Notes: generated by a model from the sequence alone, not told the origin. DNA of 64,000 nt from JAFGPF01 sp964500415 (GCA_964500415.1 CAZCOB010000007.1:1-64000), one strand, 5' to 3'. Counted from the first letter of the stretch, positions 16,326 through 25,144 are shown. Numbers and translations: made by a program.

Positions 16326-18827
16326 CTATGGTATCAGCATGGCAGCCAGACCGAAGCCTATCATGGTAGCGGCGGCCACCATCGCGATAATTAGTATCCC
16401 CATCTCCCAGGAAGTAAACAGCCTGCGGGAGAGGCCCTTGATTCTGTCCAGAGCCTCTTTGGCCGTGCCGAAGGCTTCCTCTACCTTGGTGGAGAGTGTT
16501 TTCACCTCGTCAATGGTCTGCTGGTGTGCCTTCTCAATTCTGGCCGACATCTCCTCGGCTTTCTTGATGGTATCGGCGGCGAGCACCTTGGCGCCTCGCG
16601 CCGCTTCCTCGGCCTTCTGGGAAGCGTTCAACGATGTCTTCCCGGCTTCCTCGGCGGCCTTCCTGGCTTCCGCCGAGGCTCTCGAGGCGGTGTCAGCGGA
16701 TTCCTGGGCTTTCCTGGCCAGAGCTTCAGCCTGGCTTACCAGTTTCTGCAATGCTGCTGTGGCGGCATCGATGGCGTCATCGCCGGCAGTATCGGCCGCT
16801 TCAGCTTTCTGGCGGGTTTCTTCGGATGTCTTCATCCCGAGGGTAGATGTAACCATCGTCTGGTCGCCGGCGGTCTTGACTTTATTACCCACCACGCCTG
16901 TTAGCTTTGAAGACGAATCGATGGCTTCAGAGGCGGCCATGGCGGCTGTATCCGCCTTCCTTTCAAGCTCCTCTATCGAACGGTAAGTGGCGGCAGCGGC
17001 GGACTTGGCTTTCTCACCCGCATCGTCGGCTTTCTGGGCACTACTTACGGTGGGGGTTTTTAATGCCTCTTCACGCGCTTCTTTAGCGCTGGCTGCGGTC
17101 TTTTCGGCCAGTTTACCGGCCTTTTCCGCTTCTTTTATCGCTTCCTCAACAGCCTTCTGAGCCAGCCGCGCTATACGCTCGGTTCTAACGGCATCTGCCT
17201 CGGTAAACGCAGAGACTCCGGCGCTAACTTCTTTGACCTTTTGAACCGCCTCTTCGGCGGTCTTTTTCATTTCTTCCGCCTTGGTAACAACTTCTTCTTT
17301 AGCGGTATGGGCTGCCGCTTCGGTAGCTTCCCTAGCCTGTTTGGCAGCTATCTCGGCCTTGTTTCCAGCCTCTTCGGCTATTCTCATAGCTTCCTCGGCT
17401 TTGGTGGCGGCTTCTTCACCAGCGGCTCTAATGGCCGACTCAGCAGATTGACCAGCCTGTCGGGCGGCGGTTTCCGCCTTCAGTCCGGCTTCTTCGGCGA
17501 CTCTCATGGCTTCTTCGGCCTTGGCGGCGGCTTCCTCGCCGGCGGCTCTCATGGCTGACTCGGCGGCAAGCCTGGCAGCCTCGGATGCCTTCGTAGCCGC
17601 GTCGGATGCTGCCTCGGCAGATTTGGCCAGGTCTTCGGCACGACTCACCAGCTGGTGCAGCGCTTTGCCCGCATCTTGTATAGCTTCATCTCCGGCAATG
17701 TCGGTTGCCTCAGCTTTCTTACGGGTCCTGCCCGCGGTTAAAAATCCGGTGGCCGCGGTTTGTTTGGCCTCTCTACCCGCCTCATCGACTCTCCCTGCCA
17801 GTAATCCCGTTACTCTGGTAGCCGCACTTATAGCGTCATCTCCGGCTATGGCGGCCGCCTCGGATTTACGGTCGGTCTCTTCGGCTGCCTGGTAAGCGGC
17901 AGCGGCTGCCCTCTTGGCTTTTCTGCCCGCTTCATCGGCTTTTGTAGCCGTTTCCGGGGTAACGAGTTTGGCAAGTGCCGCACGAGCGGTGCTTGAGGAG
18001 AGGGCGCTCTCATCGGCCTGTTTCCCGGCAGCATTGGCTTTTTCAATAACTTCTTCGACGGCTTTCTTGGCGGCTACGGCCAGGTCTTCGGCCCGGGCTG
18101 CAGCTTCCTCGGACGCTTGCACGGCGAGTGCTTCCGCTTCTTTAGCGGCCAGGCTGACCTCTTCGGCTTTTTGAGTGGCTTCCTCGGAAGCATATTTAGC
18201 TTCGTTGGCGGTCTGTTCGGCTCTTAAAGCGGCTTCTTCGGCCCGACGTGCCGCTTCGTCGGCGGCTCTGGCAGCTTCATCGGCGGCTTTCTTGGCTAAA
18301 GCACTGGCTTCTTCAGCCCGTTGGGCAGCGTCCTCAGATACGCGTCTCGCTGCTTCAGCGGATTTAATTGCCTTTTCACCTTCTTTAACAGCCTTGGCAG
18401 CCGCTTCCTGAGAGGTCTGGGTAGCACCCTCAGCAGCTTTTTGAAAGGACTTGGCGGCCTCTCTGGCGCCGCTGTCTGCCTCCTCGGCTTTCCTGGCGGC
18501 TTCCTCAGCAGTCTCTCTGGCTGCTCTAGCCGTCGCCTCAGCTTTAGATGCCGCATCGCTGGCTGCCTGTGTTGCGGTTGCAGCGGCGCTTTCACCGGCG
18601 AATCGGGCCTCCTCCGCTCTCTTGGCAGCTTCTGTGGATGCTGTAGTAGCGGCTCCGGCAGCGCTCCGGGCAGCTTTAGCTGCATCTTCGGCTTTACGAG
18701 CCGCCATGGCGGCTGCCCGGATGTTCTCCTCCATTTCGCCCAGGATTTGTGGGAGAGGTTTGGTCATTATTTCAGGAGATTCCGGTGGCTTGTCTCCCTG
18801 GTGAGTCCGCGGTCTCTTAGTAACCAT
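16326..18827 (-). CDS. Ala/Glu-rich repetitive coiled-coil protein with C-terminal membrane anchor
   Basis: An 833-residue protein of extreme composition (Ala, Glu, Lys dominate) made almost wholly of amphipathic helix of the AEEAARKAEEA type. It has no signal peptide; the only hydrophobic segment is at the very C-terminus (about 808-832, GILIIAMVAAATMIGFGLAA), which predicts a tail-anchored protein with a cytoplasmic rod. Two levels of repetition are visible: a block of about 170 residues (253-424) recurs ungapped at +303 (556-727), and a 40-residue unit is tandemly repeated (422-461, 462-501, a third degenerate copy after). A start with GGAGGGAAATT ahead of ATG is clear. I recognise no named family; LEA-like, apolipoprotein-like or structural roles are possible. 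It lies alone between two convergent redox operons. Confidence 0.85.
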   Translation of the reverse strand: MVTKRPRTHQGDKPPESPEIMTKPLPQILGEMEENIRAAAMAARKAEDAAKAARSAAGAATTASTEAAKRAEEARFAGESAAATATQAASDAASKAEATARAARETAEEAARKAEEADSGAREAAKSFQKAAEGATQTSQEAAAKAVKEGEKAIKSAEAARRVSEDAAQRAEEASALAKKAADEAARAADEAARRAEEAALRAEQTANEAKYASEEATQKAEEVSLAAKEAEALAVQASEEAAARAEDLAVAAKKAVEEVIEKANAAGKQADESALSSSTARAALAKLVTPETATKADEAGRKAKRAAAAAYQAAEETDRKSEAAAIAGDDAISAATRVTGLLAGRVDEAGREAKQTAATGFLTAGRTRKKAEATDIAGDEAIQDAGKALHQLVSRAEDLAKSAEAASDAATKASEAARLAAESAMRAAGEEAAAKAEEAMRVAEEAGLKAETAARQAGQSAESAIRAAGEEAATKAEEAMRIAEEAGNKAEIAAKQAREATEAAAHTAKEEVVTKAEEMKKTAEEAVQKVKEVSAGVSAFTEADAVRTERIARLAQKAVEEAIKEAEKAGKLAEKTAASAKEAREEALKTPTVSSAQKADDAGEKAKSAAAATYRSIEELERKADTAAMAASEAIDSSSKLTGVVGNKVKTAGDQTMVTSTLGMKTSEETRQKAEAADTAGDDAIDAATAALQKLVSQAEALARKAQESADTASRASAEARKAAEEAGKTSLNASQKAEEAARGAKVLAADTIKKAEEMSARIEKAHQQTIDEVKTLSTKVEEAFGTAKEALDRIKGLSRRLFTSWEMGILIIAMVAAATMIGFGLAAMLIP
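17325..17564 (-). repeat. Tandem 120-bp repeat within the coiled-coil gene
   Basis: Two adjacent 120-base units encode residues 422-461 and 462-501, sharing RAAGEEAA.KAEEAMR.AEEAG with only scattered changes. A third, more diverged copy follows. The repeat keeps reading frame and probably arose by in-frame duplication. Confidence 0.75.
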
Positions 18828-18893
18828 AATTTCCCTCCATTTGCTAAGCCTTTGTAATAGCCGTATTCATTGTTTCTTACTTATAAAAATGGA

Positions 18894-18924
18894 AAGACAC
18901 CAGTAAAAGAGTAACCGGTGTCTT
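18894..18924. other. Hairpin upstream of the coiled-coil gene
   Basis: AAGACACC (18894-18901) and GGTGTCTT (18917-18924) form a perfect 8-bp stem. Read on the reverse strand it is followed by a T-rich stretch (TTTCCATTTTTAT), so it may be a terminator or attenuator ahead of the coiled-coil gene. Confidence 0.45.
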
Positions 18925-18940
18925 CATATACTTTATTCGC

Positions 18941-19011
18941 GGATGTGTTCAATTGAAAACGCCTTCCGGCATTCCCGCCCCCGGGCAACCTTTTTAAATT
19001 TGAACACATCC
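18941..19011. repeat. Perfect 12-bp inverted repeat in an intergenic region
   Basis: GGATGTGTTCAA (18941-18952) is exactly mirrored by TTGAACACATCC (19000-19011) with 47 bases between. The 417-base gap 18828-19244 otherwise holds only the hairpins listed here; I see no coding frame in it. Confidence 0.6.
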
Positions 19012-19127
19012 AATCCTCAAAACGGGGTAAAACTGGCTCTTAAGCATAATAATAGTAATTGGTAATGGCTCTTGTCAATATCCTCCAGACACTAAGGACA
19101 TTATTTTTTATAACATAATAATTAACG

Positions 19128-19192
19128 CAAAAAAAGCGACCGCTTAAAAGAAACACCCCCAAGCCGCGTGGTAAATCCGTGGCTCAGGGGTG
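19128..19192 (-). terminator. Rho-independent terminator of the FAD oxidase/Fe-S/FAD oxidase operon
   Basis: CACCCC (19154-19159) plus AGCC pair with GGCT plus GGGGTG (19181-19192), with a 2-base internal mismatch. On the reverse strand the stem runs into TTTCTTTT. A second small stem (AAGC/GCTT) followed by seven T (reverse strand, 19129-19135) lies just beyond. Confidence 0.7.
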
Positions 19193-19244
19193 CCGCTGTT
19201 CAATCATACTTTAATAAGACTACTTATCCCCCATTTAGCAGTAA

Positions 19245-20714
19245 CTAGACGAGTGCACCTCCCTCCGGTGATACACCATTCGGGTCAAGTGCTTTCGTGA
19301 GCTTCCTCCACCATAAATGGTAATTTAATAAAGCCGGTCCGATTTCATCTTGCGGGCCCATTGTCGATGCGAAGTAGCGTTCCTTAAAAGCCCTCATACT
19401 TTGCTCTTTTTGCCATCCTTCTACGGCTGCCTTGGCTTCAGGGTTGGCAGGATCGAATTTGCAGAATATCTCCGTTTTACCGAGATGCCCCTGTTCAACT
19501 CCCCATCCAAAAAAGGCTCCGCCGTCATCCACTATATAACCGTCTTTTATCAAAGGCTCCTTCGCTTTGCCGGCTCCTATCGCCCACTTGATGGTCAGGT
19601 CTCTCTGGCCCATGATGGGAATGGAATTGAAGGCTCCGCCGTTACGGAATGTCTCCCTGATAGAGGCAGAGATTCTGGTGCATTGGCACATCAGAATTCC
19701 TTCTATCTTGGGGTCTTCGACCGCTTTTAGAGACTTCCCGTCAGCTTCACTGACGATCTTCTCCAATACCCGCTTCTTATATTCGAAGTCTGACGGAGAG
19801 TCGCCGGCTATGATTACAAAGAAGCCGGGCCCTTGCACTTCACTATTGAGGCGGTTGAAGGTCTCTTCTTCTTCTTCATTGCATGTCGTGATATTCGCGG
19901 CCACCATTGACACATTAAAACCCATCAGCTCGAACGCTATTTCGCTTTCACCTATCTTGAGCTCCGCCTGCCACATTTTCTCTACTGACGGGAAGCTGAA
20001 ATATCGCGCCATCATGTTCGGCGGTATCTCGCTCAGGGAGTAATGCGGTGATATCCCCTCGATCGGGTACACAGAAGGACCTGGCCAGTGATAAAGCTTT
20101 ATCGCAGCTTTCGTAAATACACCCGGTGTTACGCCTGGCGGCACAGCACTGGTAAGTATGCTCCTTAGAGACGGACCCGGCCCGTCGCCGCAGAACCACT
20201 CATCCGAAGACCCCAGCGCACCTGACCTGACTATGTTCCCTTCAGGAGTTATCCATTCTATAGCCAGATGGTTTCGGTCATCGCCACTTGTGGTTTGATC
20301 CATATGTCCGTGACCCCTGAGCATCGCCGAGCAGTTAGTCCCGGCCCCCTTTATGCAAAAGTTCAAGCCCCTCTTGAAGAGCTCGGCCTGTAACTCTGAC
20401 GAGATCACATACGGCTCAACCACGGCATACATGTTTTTCTCGTTGATTTCAATGATGTGGTTCATCCTTCTCAGGTCTAATAAGATAATATCCTTGGGGA
20501 AACCTCCCGTCCAGCCTGTACATATGGGTCTGAATTGTAACTTGTGTTTGTTACATAGCTTAACTATCGCTTGAACTTCCGCTGTGTTCCCTGGAAGAAT
20601 TACAGCCGCGAACTCAACCGAGAAATACGCAGGCATTATTGCCGGGTCATCACAGATATTCTCCTCTCCCACCACATCTTCGAATTCCTTATATACTTCT
20701 TTGCTTAAAGCCAT
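19245..20714 (-). CDS. FAD-binding oxidoreductase (GlcD-like), operon-distal
   Basis: A 489-residue FAD_binding_4-type flavoprotein. N-terminal features are VVGEENICDDPAI, NTAEVQAIVKLCNKH and LDLRRMNHIIEINEKNMYAVVEPYV, the FAD-binding beta region. WFCGDGPGPSLRSI is seen mid-way and YHLWWRKLTKALDPNGVSPEGG at the C-terminus. It differs in type from the first gene of its operon (22052-23518) but is clearly related to the oxidase at 56113-57669, which is about 30 residues longer because of an N-terminal insertion. It is third in a reverse-strand operon after a FAD oxidase and a CCG Fe-S protein (19 bases from the Fe-S gene). Two different flavin subunits plus one Fe-S subunit suggest a GlcDEF-like complex (inference). 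Confidence 0.87.
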   Translation of the reverse strand: MALSKEVYKEFEDVVGEENICDDPAIMPAYFSVEFAAVILPGNTAEVQAIVKLCNKHKLQFRPICTGWTGGFPKDIILLDLRRMNHIIEINEKNMYAVVEPYVISSELQAELFKRGLNFCIKGAGTNCSAMLRGHGHMDQTTSGDDRNHLAIEWITPEGNIVRSGALGSSDEWFCGDGPGPSLRSILTSAVPPGVTPGVFTKAAIKLYHWPGPSVYPIEGISPHYSLSEIPPNMMARYFSFPSVEKMWQAELKIGESEIAFELMGFNVSMVAANITTCNEEEEETFNRLNSEVQGPGFFVIIAGDSPSDFEYKKRVLEKIVSEADGKSLKAVEDPKIEGILMCQCTRISASIRETFRNGGAFNSIPIMGQRDLTIKWAIGAGKAKEPLIKDGYIVDDGGAFFGWGVEQGHLGKTEIFCKFDPANPEAKAAVEGWQKEQSMRAFKERYFASTMGPQDEIGPALLNYHLWWRKLTKALDPNGVSPEGGALV

Positions 20715-20733
20715 GATTCATTAACCCCCTTTC

Positions 20734-21999
20734 TTAGATTGCCTTTTCCACGAGTTCAACGATATCGTACACCTTCAGGCTGCTGCCGCTTTCTTTGATT
20801 GCTTCGTTAAAGGTCTTCTCACATAAGGGACAAGCGGTAACAATCGCCTCGGCGCCGGTAGATACGGCTTCCTCTATTCTCTTTTGGGCGGTCCATCTGG
20901 CAAACCCGGGATTCGACTCATTGACACCGCCACCGGCCCCGCAGCACCAGGAGTATTCCTTAATCCTGGTCATTTCCGTGAGTTTTACACCGGGAACGCT
21001 CTCGATAACATCCCGGGGCGGTTCGTAAACACCGTTAGTGCCGCGCCTGTATGGCTTTGGCGGGTCGAAAACAAACCTGTCCCCCGGTATCTTTTTCCCT
21101 TTCCAGTGTATCCATGGCTCACCCAGCCTGCCGAGACGGCACGGGTCATGGTAAGTGACCGAGATGTCGGCTTTCTTACGCGGCTTCAGCTTACCGTCTT
21201 TTATCAGTTTGTCGATGTATTCCGAGATATGCAGCACTACGAGGTCACCCTTAAGGTCAAATCTATCGTAGAGCACCTTGAAGGCCTGGTAGCCATCGGC
21301 ACAGCCCGTAACGACGGTCTTGATGCCGGCCTTCTTAATCATGGCCATGTTCTTCTTCGCCTGGTTGAGGAAGTCTTCCTTGTAGCCCATCTGGTAGGCG
21401 CGGCCGCCGCAGCACGTCTCGGCGTTACCGGCGATGCCGAAATTGACGCCGGCTTTTTGAAGTATCTTCACGGTAGCTTTGGCCAGCTTCTGCATGTCCT
21501 TATCGTAGCTCGTGAGACAGCCGACGTGATAGAGAACGTCCACCTTCTCCTTGGTGGCGTCCTTCAGATTCAGGCCTGCCGCCCAGTCGCCGCGCTTGCC
21601 CTTGGCGGGTACCATCGAGCCCTGCTTGCGGAGACCGGAGATTACCTTGTCCAGAGCTGGATTGGTCTTACCGTCCTCGACACACTTGAGCCTGAATTCA
21701 CTGATGGGCTCGAGTACTTCCATGTCCATGGCGTAATTACATGAGACACCACAGGCGCCGCACATCTGGCAGTTATAAACTATATCAAGGAGCTTATCCG
21801 TGTAGTTGAATCCGTTCTTCAACATCGCTGCTGCGATATTTAATCTTCCGCCGGCGGAGTAGGCGTGAAAATTATATTTCGCTATGCTGGGACACGCGTA
21901 TGAATACTCAGATCCCTTCACTTTTTGCATGGGTATAAATTTGCAGGCCGAACACCGGCAGCACATCCCCATATCGCCCTGGTAATCTTCTAGTGCCAT
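20734..21999 (-). CDS. CCG-domain Fe-S oxidoreductase (GlcF/HdrB-like)
   Basis: A 421-residue cytoplasmic electron-transfer protein. It has two N-terminal ferredoxin motifs (CCRCSACKFIP.. and CQMCGACGVSC) and two CCG-type motifs (ETCCGGRAYQMG near residue 205 and SWCCGAGGGVNESN near 345), followed by TACPLCEKT. CCG domains bind Fe-S clusters in GlcF and heterodisulfide reductase B, so this protein probably accepts electrons from the flavin subunits on either side. It is the intact counterpart of the frameshifted gene at 14843-16110, with very similar sequence throughout. The ATG is preceded by GGAGG. It sits second in a three-gene operon. Confidence 0.92.
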   Translation of the reverse strand: MALEDYQGDMGMCCRCSACKFIPMQKVKGSEYSYACPSIAKYNFHAYSAGGRLNIAAAMLKNGFNYTDKLLDIVYNCQMCGACGVSCNYAMDMEVLEPISEFRLKCVEDGKTNPALDKVISGLRKQGSMVPAKGKRGDWAAGLNLKDATKEKVDVLYHVGCLTSYDKDMQKLAKATVKILQKAGVNFGIAGNAETCCGGRAYQMGYKEDFLNQAKKNMAMIKKAGIKTVVTGCADGYQAFKVLYDRFDLKGDLVVLHISEYIDKLIKDGKLKPRKKADISVTYHDPCRLGRLGEPWIHWKGKKIPGDRFVFDPPKPYRRGTNGVYEPPRDVIESVPGVKLTEMTRIKEYSWCCGAGGGVNESNPGFARWTAQKRIEEAVSTGAEAIVTACPLCEKTFNEAIKESGSSLKVYDIVELVEKAI

Positions 22000-22051
22000 C
22001 TTCGCTCCCTCCTGAATTTATTCAATGATGAGTTCCTATTCTCTACATCCA

Positions 22052-23518
22052 TTAAAAGCACACTTTCCCCGGATTCATAACATTGTTTGGGTCAAAAATA
22101 TTCTTAAGCTTATTTAACACGGCAACGGTGGCCGCGTCTCTATTAAAAACCATCCCTGCACTTTCACCATAAGGCCTTGAGAAGAACGCACCATTAGCCA
22201 TTAAGTTCTTGATGGCTGAGGCAGATAACTCCCTGACTCGATTTCGCTCGCTCGGGTTTGCGGGGTCATAAAACAGATTAAACTCACAGTGATAGCCAGT
22301 GCCCTGTACTATCGGCTGGATGTAAACACCCATGTCTGCAGCAGGGTAGCCGGCTTTTTCAGCCAGGTCATTCATGACCCCGATTTGACCTTCGAGCTTA
22401 TCATAGATGGTCAGAAAGAGGATATCCTCGCAGGCCCCTTTATAGCGGAGCTTCCAATAGGGCTCCCCGGAAGGCCGCTGGACCACTTTTAATATTTCAT
22501 TGGCGGAAACTCCACCGGCTGCTTTTACGGCTTCAATCCCCAATCGCTGGGTTAGATCGGTGATGCCTTTAATATGAGAACTAATCCTTTCCTCCGGCAA
22601 AAATTCGTAGCCGGCCACGTTATAGAAAAGAGTCCAGGTGGGTAGAGTATCCTTAAGGCTCTGATAGTCCTTGGGCCATTTCTTCGCAAAGATAGCCGCC
22701 AGGTTGGTATTATTGAGAATAAAGCATTCGTTGACCATTCTCAGTCTTATCAGCCAGGAAGCCATCTCGAGCAGCGTATCGAGGTTGGAGGAGCCAACCA
22801 CGAAGGGCTCTTCAAGACTGGGGAGTATTTCACACCTCATTGATGCCCACGTTACGATGCCTATGGTTCCCTGCGACCCCTGGATAAGCCTGTGCCAGGA
22901 AGCTATACCAGGCCCGTAGGGCGCTTTTTGCACGCCCCCGACTGCCCACTGCTCCTTGACCGTACCCGGTCCGGCCGCCTGCCCGGTTCTAAACTCATCG
23001 CCGCACCCAAAGATTACCTCAACACAGGCCAGCGGGTCCGATATGTCCCATTGATACTTGGGCATTATTACCGGTTCTCTCTCCAGCAGGCTGCCGATAA
23101 CGGTCTTCGACTTTCGCGGCAACAGCGGTATATTGAGCCTGATGCCCTCCTTTTCCGCCGCCGGTATGAGTTCGCCGAAGGTCACGCCCGGCTCGACCAT
23201 GGCAACCCTGCGCGCCCGGTCGACATTGATGATCTTTTTCATACCGCTTAAATCCACGATAACGGCCCCTCCGATGCCGGGAACGGTATCACCCCTGAAG
23301 TGGGGAGGGCCTGAGCTTACTGGCACCAGCGGCGTTAGAGTCTCGTTGGCAAGTTTTACTATCTTCTGTATGTCACCGGCATTTCTCGGCTTTACGACAC
23401 ATACAGGCCTGATCGTATTGACGAAGCTCATGTCTTTTGAGTATCCGTCCAGAGTCGCTTGTTCATAGCTTACATTTCCGGCTCCAACAGCCTTTACCAG
23501 TTTCTCTTTTACAATCAT
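22052..23518 (-). CDS. FAD-binding oxidase (GlcD/4-cresol dehydrogenase type), paralogue
   Basis: A 488-residue flavoprotein, same length and same architecture as the plus-strand gene at 13337-14803. It shares PVSSGPPHFRGDTVPGIGG, EPGVTFGELIPA, LLPRKSKTVIGSLLEREPV, VIFGCGDEFRTGQAAGPGT and the ending NVMNPGKVCF. It is the first gene of a reverse-strand operon with an Fe-S protein and a second flavoprotein. A GGGGG-type RBS and a sigma70-like promoter (23643-23672) lie upstream. The duplicated pair probably serves related substrates; sequence alone does not say which 2-hydroxyacid, alcohol or phenol is used. Confidence 0.9.
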   Translation of the reverse strand: MIVKEKLVKAVGAGNVSYEQATLDGYSKDMSFVNTIRPVCVVKPRNAGDIQKIVKLANETLTPLVPVSSGPPHFRGDTVPGIGGAVIVDLSGMKKIINVDRARRVAMVEPGVTFGELIPAAEKEGIRLNIPLLPRKSKTVIGSLLEREPVIMPKYQWDISDPLACVEVIFGCGDEFRTGQAAGPGTVKEQWAVGGVQKAPYGPGIASWHRLIQGSQGTIGIVTWASMRCEILPSLEEPFVVGSSNLDTLLEMASWLIRLRMVNECFILNNTNLAAIFAKKWPKDYQSLKDTLPTWTLFYNVAGYEFLPEERISSHIKGITDLTQRLGIEAVKAAGGVSANEILKVVQRPSGEPYWKLRYKGACEDILFLTIYDKLEGQIGVMNDLAEKAGYPAADMGVYIQPIVQGTGYHCEFNLFYDPANPSERNRVRELSASAIKNLMANGAFFSRPYGESAGMVFNRDAATVAVLNKLKNIFDPNNVMNPGKVCF

Positions 23519-23642
23519 TCTTACCCCCTTTCGCTTTTGATATGATTAAATAATAAAAACAAAAAATGCTTGTGCCATGCGGACCCAGGTTGTGTTGAAA
23601 AGCTGGATATTTTCAGCCGACTAAATAATTATTTCCTTTGAG

Positions 23643-23672
23643 ATAGTAGTTTACTTTGTGTCTCCTTGTCAA
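23643..23672 (-). promoter_or_regulatory. Sigma70-like promoter of the FAD oxidase/Fe-S operon
   Basis: On the reverse strand TTGACA (23667-23672) is followed after 18 bases by TACTAT (23643-23648). It lies about 125 bases upstream of the first gene. The rest of the 372-base gap 23519-23890 shows no gene I can support. Confidence 0.55.
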
Positions 23673-23890
23673 GTTAATTTACGCTCCGGAGTTTTTTATC
23701 CGGGAGCACTCGCATAACCGGTGCTAGAGCCGGCCTCTGAGCTGTGGTATGAAACGGAATCATAAATAGCAGAAGGTGGCCATAAGTCTTGGACCCACAA
23801 CCGCCGCCGGATGTTTACTTAATGAATATCTCAATAATGGTGCTGTTTACAGTGAAATTTAGGTTATTCGTCAGGGTTTCAGCTACGAAG

Positions 23891-23963
23891 TGAGCCGCGG
23901 AGGACTCGAACCTCCAACCGGATGATTAAGAGTCATCTGCTCTACCAATTGAGCTAGCGGCCC
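23891..23963 (-). tRNA. tRNA-Lys (anticodon CUU)
   Basis: A complete 73-base cloverleaf on the reverse strand. It has a 7-bp acceptor (GGGCCGC/GCGGCTC with one G-U), a D arm (GCTC...GAGC), a 5-bp anticodon stem (GATGA/TCATC) with loop CTCTTAA giving anticodon CTT, a short variable loop and a T arm (GGAGG TTCGAGT CCTCC). No CCA is encoded. It reads AAG codons for lysine. Confidence 0.97.
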
Positions 23964-24050
23964 GTTATCTAATTACCGTCCATCATTTTATCACCATGAG
24001 ATATATCGTGGCAAGCGGATTGAAGCTGCATGTCATGGCAGGGCGACTAT

Positions 24051-24090
24051 AAAAAAAAGCCCTCACCGCTTCTTCATGTGTGAGAGCTTT
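24051..24090 (-). terminator. Rho-independent terminator of the 72-residue protein gene
   Basis: On the reverse strand AGCTCTCAC pairs with GTGAGGGCT around a 13-base loop, with one mismatch, and is followed by eight T. It lies about 70 bases after the small gene at 24160-24378. Confidence 0.75.
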
Positions 24091-24159
24091 ATTAATAGTC
24101 TTAACAAAATTGACTGTTTTGTTTTTCCGGAGATATTTTGGGTTAGAGCTTATAAAGTG

Positions 24160-24378
24160 TTAGTTTTGTATATGCTCCGTAAGTTTAACCACGTCTACCG
24201 GCGCCAGCACATTGCCGTCAGTCGTCATGATATCTCTGGCATTTATAAGATTGGTGTCAGGGTGTGCCAGGCGGAACTTCTTCATAACCTCATCGTGTTT
24301 CTGAAAAGACTCCTCCTCGTCCTTGGCCGGGCTCGTTGTTTCTTTATTTATTTTCTTCCGTATCCACAGTATAATCAT
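24160..24378 (-). CDS. Small hypothetical protein (72 aa)
   Basis: A small, charged, soluble protein of unknown function. It begins with a short hydrophobic Trp-containing stretch (MIILWIRKK) followed by a hydrophilic body (DEEESFQKHDEVMKKF) and a more ordered end (DPTNLINARD-like region, DVVKLTEHIQN). Reality is supported by a strong RBS (GGGAGGTAAAGA ahead of ATG) and by its own terminator downstream. I do not recognise the family. Confidence 0.6.
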   Translation of the reverse strand: MIILWIRKKINKETTSPAKDEEESFQKHDEVMKKFRLAHPDTNLINARDIMTTDGNVLAPVDVVKLTEHIQN

Positions 24379-24471
24379 TCTTTACCTCCCGCGGCGATTC
24401 ATTAATGTTTTATCAGATTCCTTACAATCCGTGTATTTTTATACAGGTCAAGTGATAATCTCCCTGCTAAT

Positions 24472-24987
24472 TCAGCTTACCGTCATATAGAACCTGGGTG
24501 AGGCGGCATCTTTATCGGCGCCGATGCTGTGGCAGTAAAAACAGCCTTTATCGACGGTTATTCTATAATTGGCGCACCCCGGCAGCTCGAAACTCACCTC
24601 ACCGTTATGCAGAGTTACGTAGTTATCCCGCGGCGTTTCGCCTTCGTTTTGGATTACTTTCTCCCAGGTATCGACATCAGTCTGGACGTATACGCCTATG
24701 TTGAGAGTCATATAACGGTAATGATGGATAAGTTCATCGGTGTTGGTGATGTACAGGGTATAAAGCGTATCGGCATTACTCTGTGAAGAATCGATATAGA
24801 AGAGGTCGCCCGGTGTAATGCCGCCTATAGCATTCCCATAAGCATTAATCCTGGGCGCTGCAGATGATTCGGCAGGCTCTATGTTCATGGGGGCGTTATT
24901 TGCCATGGCTCCGTCATAGGCGTAAGCCACCGGCCAGGGGGAGAGGAGTAAAGCCGCAATCAGGGGAAAAAGTAGTTTCCTTTTCAT
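24472..24987 (-). CDS. Secreted hypothetical protein with a CxxCH motif
   Basis: A 171-residue exported protein: a classical signal peptide (MKRKLLFPLIAALLL, Pro-rich turn, predicted cleavage after AYA near residue 23), then a mostly beta domain (LYTLYITNTDELIHHYRYMT, VSFELPGCANYRIT). Near residue 148 it has CFYCH, which matches the CxxCH haem c attachment motif. With only one such motif and no obvious distal Met, a monohaem cytochrome is possible but unproven; the cysteines could also form disulphides. The flanking intergenic regions are long, so it is probably monocistronic. I do not recognise the family. Confidence 0.72.
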   Translation of the reverse strand: MKRKLLFPLIAALLLSPWPVAYAYDGAMANNAPMNIEPAESSAAPRINAYGNAIGGITPGDLFYIDSSQSNADTLYTLYITNTDELIHHYRYMTLNIGVYVQTDVDTWEKVIQNEGETPRDNYVTLHNGEVSFELPGCANYRITVDKGCFYCHSIGADKDAASPRFYMTVS

Positions 24988-25144
24988 TTCATCAGGCCTT
25001 ATAATTTGGTTCTGTAACCCGGAGCTGCCGCGTATCTGGGTTTTCTCTCTTGGTATCAGCTTATCGCGGGAATGAGAAATAAATCATAAATAGGTGGGTA
25101 GAAGCTATAAACAATGCATAAATCTTTTCAGGTGATAAATAGTC

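Noticed and set aside
17325..17564. Tandem 120-bp repeats as a CRISPR or satellite array
   Set aside because: The units are coding, in frame and without spacers, and belong to the coiled-coil protein.
16339..18857. Several long plus-strand open frames rich in Ser, Ala and Gly
   Set aside because: They are shadows of the repetitive coiled-coil gene on the reverse strand; the biased codons there keep other frames open.
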